From NCBI GenBank assembly GCA_934613645.1, contig CAKTTC010000002.1, forward strand, positions 186,001-250,000: a DNA stretch of 64,000 bases, in the 5' to 3' direction. This DNA is from an uncultured Opitutales bacterium. Its GTDB lineage: Bacteria > Verrucomicrobiota > Verrucomicrobiia > Opitutales > Intestinicryptomonadaceae. A model generated the notes under the pieces. That model saw nothing but the letters and a program-made list of their open reading frames with translations. It was not told where the DNA came from and ran no database searches. The translations under genes were made by a program, and so were the position numbers. Of the stretch, positions 59,839 through 64,000 are shown piece by piece. Every line of letters starts with the position of its first letter. Position 1 is the first letter of the stretch.

Positions 59839-61605
59839 TTATTTGCAGTATACCATTTCCATTTCGGGGTTGATGTAGCTTGCCATTGTGGAGATGTTGG
59901 AGTTTACAAAAATGCAACTGTCCCCCTTGGCGAGCATGTAGACGTCGAACAGAATTTCGCGGGCGCGCTCGAGCGAACGCAGGCTTGCGTCGGCTGCGGC
60001 GCGGTGCTGAAGCTCGTAGCCGGAGCAGTCCTTTTGCAGGGCGTCGCGAACCTTTTGGTATTCCTCCTCCTGCTCGTGCGAAAGCCTGTTCATTTTTTGC
60101 GAAACCACTTTGTCTGGGTATCGCGAACTGAAATACGCAAGCGCGTCTTCGTTGTCGGTTGCAATAAAGAAACGCCAGTTGTCGGAATCGGCGGCGATGT
60201 TGTTTTCGCCCAAAATGCGCAGGAGATTTTTTTCGTATTTTTCGAACGTGGGAACGTCGTCGGCAAGCAGCTCGAGCGCGTGGGCCTTGCACCGAACCAG
60301 TGCCGACACCACAAATTTTCCGCGCATTGTTTCGTTGTAGAAAGCTTCGATTTTGTCGGCTATGTCCCCTTTAAGCCTTATGTATTTTTTGAGCGTGCGG
60401 TTGTATTTGCGCCTGAACTCGCCGAAATATTTTTCGTCGGAATAGAGCTTGTATGAATTTGTGTAGGTGAGGTTTGGCTCGTTTTTTTCGTTGAAATCGA
60501 ACTGGTCGAGAACCTCGTCGGCGATGGAATACATTATGTCGGTCTCGAAAACGTCTTCGGTCAAATCGTTCGGGAACGGGTTTTCGAAGAGGCGGAAGAA
60601 AATGTTGCCGTCGGCCTCGGTGCCGTAGCAGAACGATTCGAACACAGTGCGGTTGTTGCGCTGGAGTATGTCGATTTTCAGATTCCCCACGCGCCAGTCG
60701 GGAACGAGAACCGTGTTGGCGGAACTGTAGACCAAGTGCGACAAATACTTGTTGAATATTGAGCAAAAGCCGCCGTCCTGCGCGGGGCACACAACAACCC
60801 TTTTGTTCTCGTTGCACAAATACAGTTGATACTTTGCGCGTAAACTTGCACTGTTTGTGCAAACGGCGTCGGGCGTGATTTCGTTTTCAGCCCCGAGCAA
60901 AACTTCGCGCGGATAGACGACCTGCCCGAAGAAGTCCCCGCTTACCGCGTCGGGCGCGGGCGCAGTGAAAACGGGCTTTTGAAAGCCGCCCTTGCGCAGA
61001 GCGTCGGCAACCTCCGCCGCCGATGCAAACGCCGCATCGAAACAAAGATTCGCCGCATTGATGAAGTCGGCGTCAACCGAACGGCAGTCGCCCGCGCAAA
61101 TGAAGTTTATGAACGCCCCCGCAAAGCCCGCCGCCGCGCCGTCGAGCGAAACTGACATATCGTATGAACGCCCGTCCAATTCGGAAATTTTGCACTTGCA
61201 AAGAAGTTGACTTTCTGCGGAAGACAGCAAACGCAGCAGCGAATTTTCCGAAATATCGAAGAAATGAATCTCCGCCGCGCGGCAATCTACCGATTCAAGA
61301 AACGCCTTTGCAAAACGCGATGTCGGCTTGCCGTAAAGCAAGACCTTGGTTTTTTTGAACCTGCTGCGGTAAAGCGGAATCGAGTTTAAACAGACACACG
61401 CGCTGCCCGCTTCGGAAGCCGAATTGCAGGCCGCGGCGGAACGCGGACGCACCTTGAGGGAATCCCTTTTTACGGCCGCAATCTTGACGTTGCACCGCTG
61501 TATTTTCTCGGAAAAATCCGCGCCTAAAATAGCCCCGAGTATTGTATAAAAACGGATTTTCATACGATACTTTTTCACCTTCAACAAACCGCCAACCGAT
61601 TTCAT
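59839..61605 (-). CDS. putative glycosyltransferase, fucosyltransferase-like
   Basis: 588 residues; start at 61603-61605 supported by GGAG 8 bases upstream. The N-terminal ~200 residues are Cys/Ala-rich with no known fold recognised (LYGKPTSRFAKAFLESVDCR). The second half contains CPAQDGGFCSIFNKYLSHLV and VLVPDWRVG, then FFIATDNEDALAYFSSRYPD and SLERAREILFDVYMLAKGDS plus VNSNIS, reminiscent of GT-B fucosyltransferases of the GT11/GT23 type. Acceptor and donor unknown. Confidence 0.65.
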   Translation of the reverse strand: MKSVGGLLKVKKYRMKIRFYTILGAILGADFSEKIQRCNVKIAAVKRDSLKVRPRSAAACNSASEAGSACVCLNSIPLYRSRFKKTKVLLYGKPTSRFAKAFLESVDCRAAEIHFFDISENSLLRLLSSAESQLLCKCKISELDGRSYDMSVSLDGAAAGFAGAFINFICAGDCRSVDADFINAANLCFDAAFASAAEVADALRKGGFQKPVFTAPAPDAVSGDFFGQVVYPREVLLGAENEITPDAVCTNSASLRAKYQLYLCNENKRVVVCPAQDGGFCSIFNKYLSHLVYSSANTVLVPDWRVGNLKIDILQRNNRTVFESFCYGTEADGNIFFRLFENPFPNDLTEDVFETDIMYSIADEVLDQFDFNEKNEPNLTYTNSYKLYSDEKYFGEFRRKYNRTLKKYIRLKGDIADKIEAFYNETMRGKFVVSALVRCKAHALELLADDVPTFEKYEKNLLRILGENNIAADSDNWRFFIATDNEDALAYFSSRYPDKVVSQKMNRLSHEQEEEYQKVRDALQKDCSGYELQHRAAADASLRSLERAREILFDVYMLAKGDSCIFVNSNISTMASYINPEMEMVYCK

Positions 61606-61626
61606 CTTTTTCTCTCCGCTATTTAT

Positions 61627-63498
61627 TTAAATAATTTTCCCCAATTCTCCCTTTAAATACCTAAACAACTTGCGCCGTCTTTTTGAAAGGGAAAATTTCT
61701 TCAACACAAAATAACGGGATACTATTTTGAAAAGACCCGTCTTTTTTAAAATATCCGCAACACTCAAACGAATGTCCTTTTTGGCAATCAAGTGAACCAA
61801 ATTAGACCTTATTCTACTTGTCGCCGAGTCCGAAGAAGTCCCCGAACAGTCAAACACAACGTTTTTTACGCGCTTTTTGTGCGGCGCGGTTCTTCCCGCA
61901 GAAAAAACATGCATAAACGCCTTTCTGTCGAAATCAATGAGCAGCGATTTTGCGCACAAATACGTGTGAATTTCCGAAAAGCGGACGTTCGCCGTCTCCG
62001 CCCCGTTTTCGATAAGCTCCCTGTTAAAAATAAAACACGCCTGTGGATAGTCGGCAACAACATCAATGCCGCCGAAAATCGGGAGTTCGCAATAGACGGC
62101 GTCCAACAGGAATTCGCGGAGATTCAACGGATTTGAATTTAAAAGCGAAAAGTCGACAACGCCGTTTTTTTGTGTTTTTTCAAAACTTCCCGAATATACA
62201 AAGAGGTCGTTTGTTTTGTGCAAAAGTTGCGCCGCTTTCAAAAGATGGTTTCCGTTTAGAACGCTCTCCGAATTGAGAACAACAAAATATTTGCCCTTCA
62301 ATTTGCCGACAATATTTTCGCCGAAATAGCCGCCGTCGTCTTCAGCAAAATCGAAGTCGCATTTTGATTTGGATTTTGCCTCCTCAAAAACCGAACGGCT
62401 TGCAACAAGTATTGTGTGCAGATGTCGGTAATACTGCTTCTCAAGCTGCGTTTGAACGCGAAAAAACTCTTCGGCAGTTTCGGCTTTTACAATACAGTCA
62501 ATCAGTCCGAAATCAGAAACGCATTGTTCACTTTTCTTGTTTTCTATGAAAGTCAAAAAGTCGTCAACTTGCCTGTCCAAAGCGAGCTTGTCCAGAAATA
62601 TCTGCTGGGCGTTTTTCGCCTTGAGGCGCGCGGCGGCGGGGTCGGAATAAATTTTTTCAATTACTTTGTTGAGGCTTTTCTCCAACGCTTCTTCCGATTG
62701 GTAAATGTCCACATAGTAAACGTTGTCGCCAAAATACCGCCTGATGAATTTGTTGTCGTCGGCTATTATTATTGCGCCCGCGGCGGCGGCTTCGAAAATT
62801 CTGTTTGAAACGAACTCTTCCGTATTGTGCGATTTACTGTGCAGGGCAAGCACAATGCCCGACTCGTGCATTTTTTTTATGATTGAAACGCCGTCGAACG
62901 GAATATTGCCCCTGTATGATTTGAATTTTTTCCACGGGCTGATTCCGAACGCCGTTTCGTGGCCGTATATGTCAAGCCGCCCTGAATTGTCCAATTTCGA
63001 CAATAGTTTTTCATACCGCGGCAACACGCCCACATAAAAAAGCTTCAACTGCGCAGGAAGCTCGCCAAAAACGGCAAAATCCGTAGGGACTGACGCCATG
63101 CTCGGCAACATTTTTCCGCAATTAAAATAGCAGCTTGCCGCCAATTCCGCCACCGGATTTCTGCTTTCGTAGCCGCCTACTACGCAATCATACTTCCCCA
63201 TATACAGTAGGTAGTTGTTTCTTCTGAGGAGGTTCGGGAAAAACGACGTTGGGCACCAAAAGAAGATACACGAAAACGCGTCGGGGGAAACGGCGTCCTT
63301 GTGTTCAACTGCCGCGGGGCTTACAATTAAATCGAGATTCAGATTTTCGCCGTGTATGTCGGAATCGAAACTCCTGCATTCCCGATTCAATTCTATAACT
63401 TCGTGTCCCTTTTTTTGGAACAAGTATGTCCACCTGATACGTGCTTCGCTTTCGCCGCACCCAAGTTTGTCGAACGGGCAAAGATAGCCTATTTTCAT
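61627..63498 (-). CDS. two-domain glycosyltransferase (GT4-like plus second domain)
   Basis: 623 residues. Residues 1-~330 are GT-B-like: FDKLGCGESEARIRWTYLFQ at the N-terminus and VSNRIFEAAAAGAIIIADDN (the nucleotide-binding E7-type motif) followed by a hexosamine-transferase-like DPAAARLKAKNAQQIF helix. Residues ~345-545 could be a GT2-like domain (YRHLHTILVASRSVFEEAKS, GKLKGKYFVVLNSESVLNGN), and a basic helical tail ends the protein. The start overlaps the acetyltransferase stop by ATGA. Confidence 0.8.
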   Translation of the reverse strand: MKIGYLCPFDKLGCGESEARIRWTYLFQKKGHEVIELNRECRSFDSDIHGENLNLDLIVSPAAVEHKDAVSPDAFSCIFFWCPTSFFPNLLRRNNYLLYMGKYDCVVGGYESRNPVAELAASCYFNCGKMLPSMASVPTDFAVFGELPAQLKLFYVGVLPRYEKLLSKLDNSGRLDIYGHETAFGISPWKKFKSYRGNIPFDGVSIIKKMHESGIVLALHSKSHNTEEFVSNRIFEAAAAGAIIIADDNKFIRRYFGDNVYYVDIYQSEEALEKSLNKVIEKIYSDPAAARLKAKNAQQIFLDKLALDRQVDDFLTFIENKKSEQCVSDFGLIDCIVKAETAEEFFRVQTQLEKQYYRHLHTILVASRSVFEEAKSKSKCDFDFAEDDGGYFGENIVGKLKGKYFVVLNSESVLNGNHLLKAAQLLHKTNDLFVYSGSFEKTQKNGVVDFSLLNSNPLNLREFLLDAVYCELPIFGGIDVVADYPQACFIFNRELIENGAETANVRFSEIHTYLCAKSLLIDFDRKAFMHVFSAGRTAPHKKRVKNVVFDCSGTSSDSATSRIRSNLVHLIAKKDIRLSVADILKKTGLFKIVSRYFVLKKFSLSKRRRKLFRYLKGELGKII

Positions 63499-64000
63499 AC
63501 AGTTTCTCCGCGCAGTTTTTTCAGTTTTTCAATGCAGGCAGATACATCGGTAAACGGAAGTTTGGCGATTTCGGCATCGTCCAAATTCCACCATTTAAGG
63601 CGCAATAAGGCTTCAATAGTGGGCTTGTCAAACCTGTAGCGCAGGATTTTTGCGGGAACGCCAACAACAATCGCGTATGGCGGAACGTCTTTTGTAACAA
63701 CGGCGTTAGTGCCTATTATCGCGCCGTCGTTGATAGTTATTCCGTCCATAACGGTAACGTGCTTGCCAATCCATACATCATTGCCGACAACAACTTTTTT
63801 CGAATATACGAACGTTTCCTGCTTGTAGTCGGCATTCAATTTCATTGCTTCAAAATACGTAAACGGACTTGTGGATATCCAATCCACCGGGTGGAACGTT
63901 GTGCCCAACGTCACGTTGTCGGCAATTGAGGTGAAGTTGCCGACTGTAGTCCCCCTGTTCGAGACGCAAAAATAGTCGCCCGCGTAGGAGTGTTTCCCCA
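63495..64000 (-). CDS. hexapeptide-repeat O-acetyltransferase, CatB/XAT-like (5' end outside window)
   Basis: The frame is open from the window edge; 168 codons are visible, starting GKHSYAGDYFCVSNRGTTVG. Left-handed beta-helix repeats are evident (VVGNDVWIGKHVTVMDGITI, NDGAIIGTNAVVTKDVPPYA, IVVGVPAKILRYRF). The xenobiotic/O-antigen acetyltransferase class uses acetyl-CoA to acetylate sugars; the active-site His is expected in FHPVDWIST. An internal GTG at 63912-63914 is not the start because similarity continues upstream. First visible gene of the glycan operon. Confidence 0.9.
   Translation of the reverse strand, partial: GKHSYAGDYFCVSNRGTTVGNFTSIADNVTLGTTFHPVDWISTSPFTYFEAMKLNADYKQETFVYSKKVVVGNDVWIGKHVTVMDGITINDGAIIGTNAVVTKDVPPYAIVVGVPAKILRYRFDKPTIEALLRLKWWNLDDAEIAKLPFTDVSACIEKLKKLRGETV

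Overview
The window comes from a Gram-negative bacterium, most likely a Verrucomicrobiota member near Opitutae (inference). Pointers are a PEP-CTERM surface protein, a FadL-type porin, Lnt and bacterial lipocalin lipoproteins, an HzsA-related multi-CXXCH protein, several secreted glycoside hydrolases, and scarce Shine-Dalgarno sequences. I saw no rRNA, tRNA, CRISPR array, insertion sequence or prophage.

Layout. 1-567: Mn/Fe superoxide dismutase (minus, cut by the window edge). 733-9359: plus-strand unit lepA-lepB-secA-lnt-acidic protein, closed by a terminator. 9512-13061: divergent secreted glycan enzymes (DUF5696/GH101-like and GH31). 13062-13552: gene-free block with a palindromic repeat cluster and a ~130-nt imperfect hairpin touching the pnp stop. 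13553-16154: rpsO-pnp. 16415-18122: IclR regulator plus aldose epimerase. 18235-21815: thyA-folA-metallopeptidase-lipoprotein. 21979-29058: rpsU, an HzsA-related cytochrome-like protein with an agarase-like hydrolase, and rpsA. 29315-34968: HAD hydrolase, a frameshifted HigB-type toxin joined in frame to a HigA antitoxin, a secreted protein with a repeat-expanded signal peptide, an SGNH hydrolase, and a 2-hydroxyacid dehydrogenase whose 5' end is duplicated upstream as a dead fragment. 35143-37959: PEP-CTERM protein divergent from a LacI-type regulator, with two operator-like palindromes between them.

38262-52642 (minus) is the standout: a tightly packed eight-gene operon. In transcription order it encodes a membrane-anchored FGE/sulfatase-modifying-like protein lacking one catalytic Cys, a zinc-ribbon P-loop GTPase, a GAP1-N2-like membrane protein, a 1849-residue protein (active trypsin-like domain, degenerate second protease-like domain, two membrane segments, STN-like C-terminus), a MotA/TolQ/ExbB channel protein, two MotB/ExbD-like stators and an exported vWA protein. 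The components match those predicted for GTPase-centred NTP-dependent conflict systems. Joining them to a proton-channel stator and a giant transmembrane protease suggests an envelope-spanning sensing or effector machine.

52820-56264: lipocalin, ElbB, a TetR regulator, and a FadL porin whose promoter spacer contains a TetR-type palindrome. 56663-58356: a Pro-rich exported protein and a secreted esterase. 58373-58552: a second palindromic repeat cluster. 58589-64000 (minus, continuing off the window): surface-glycan operon with acetyltransferase, two glycosyltransferases, NAD-dependent epimerase and cupin.
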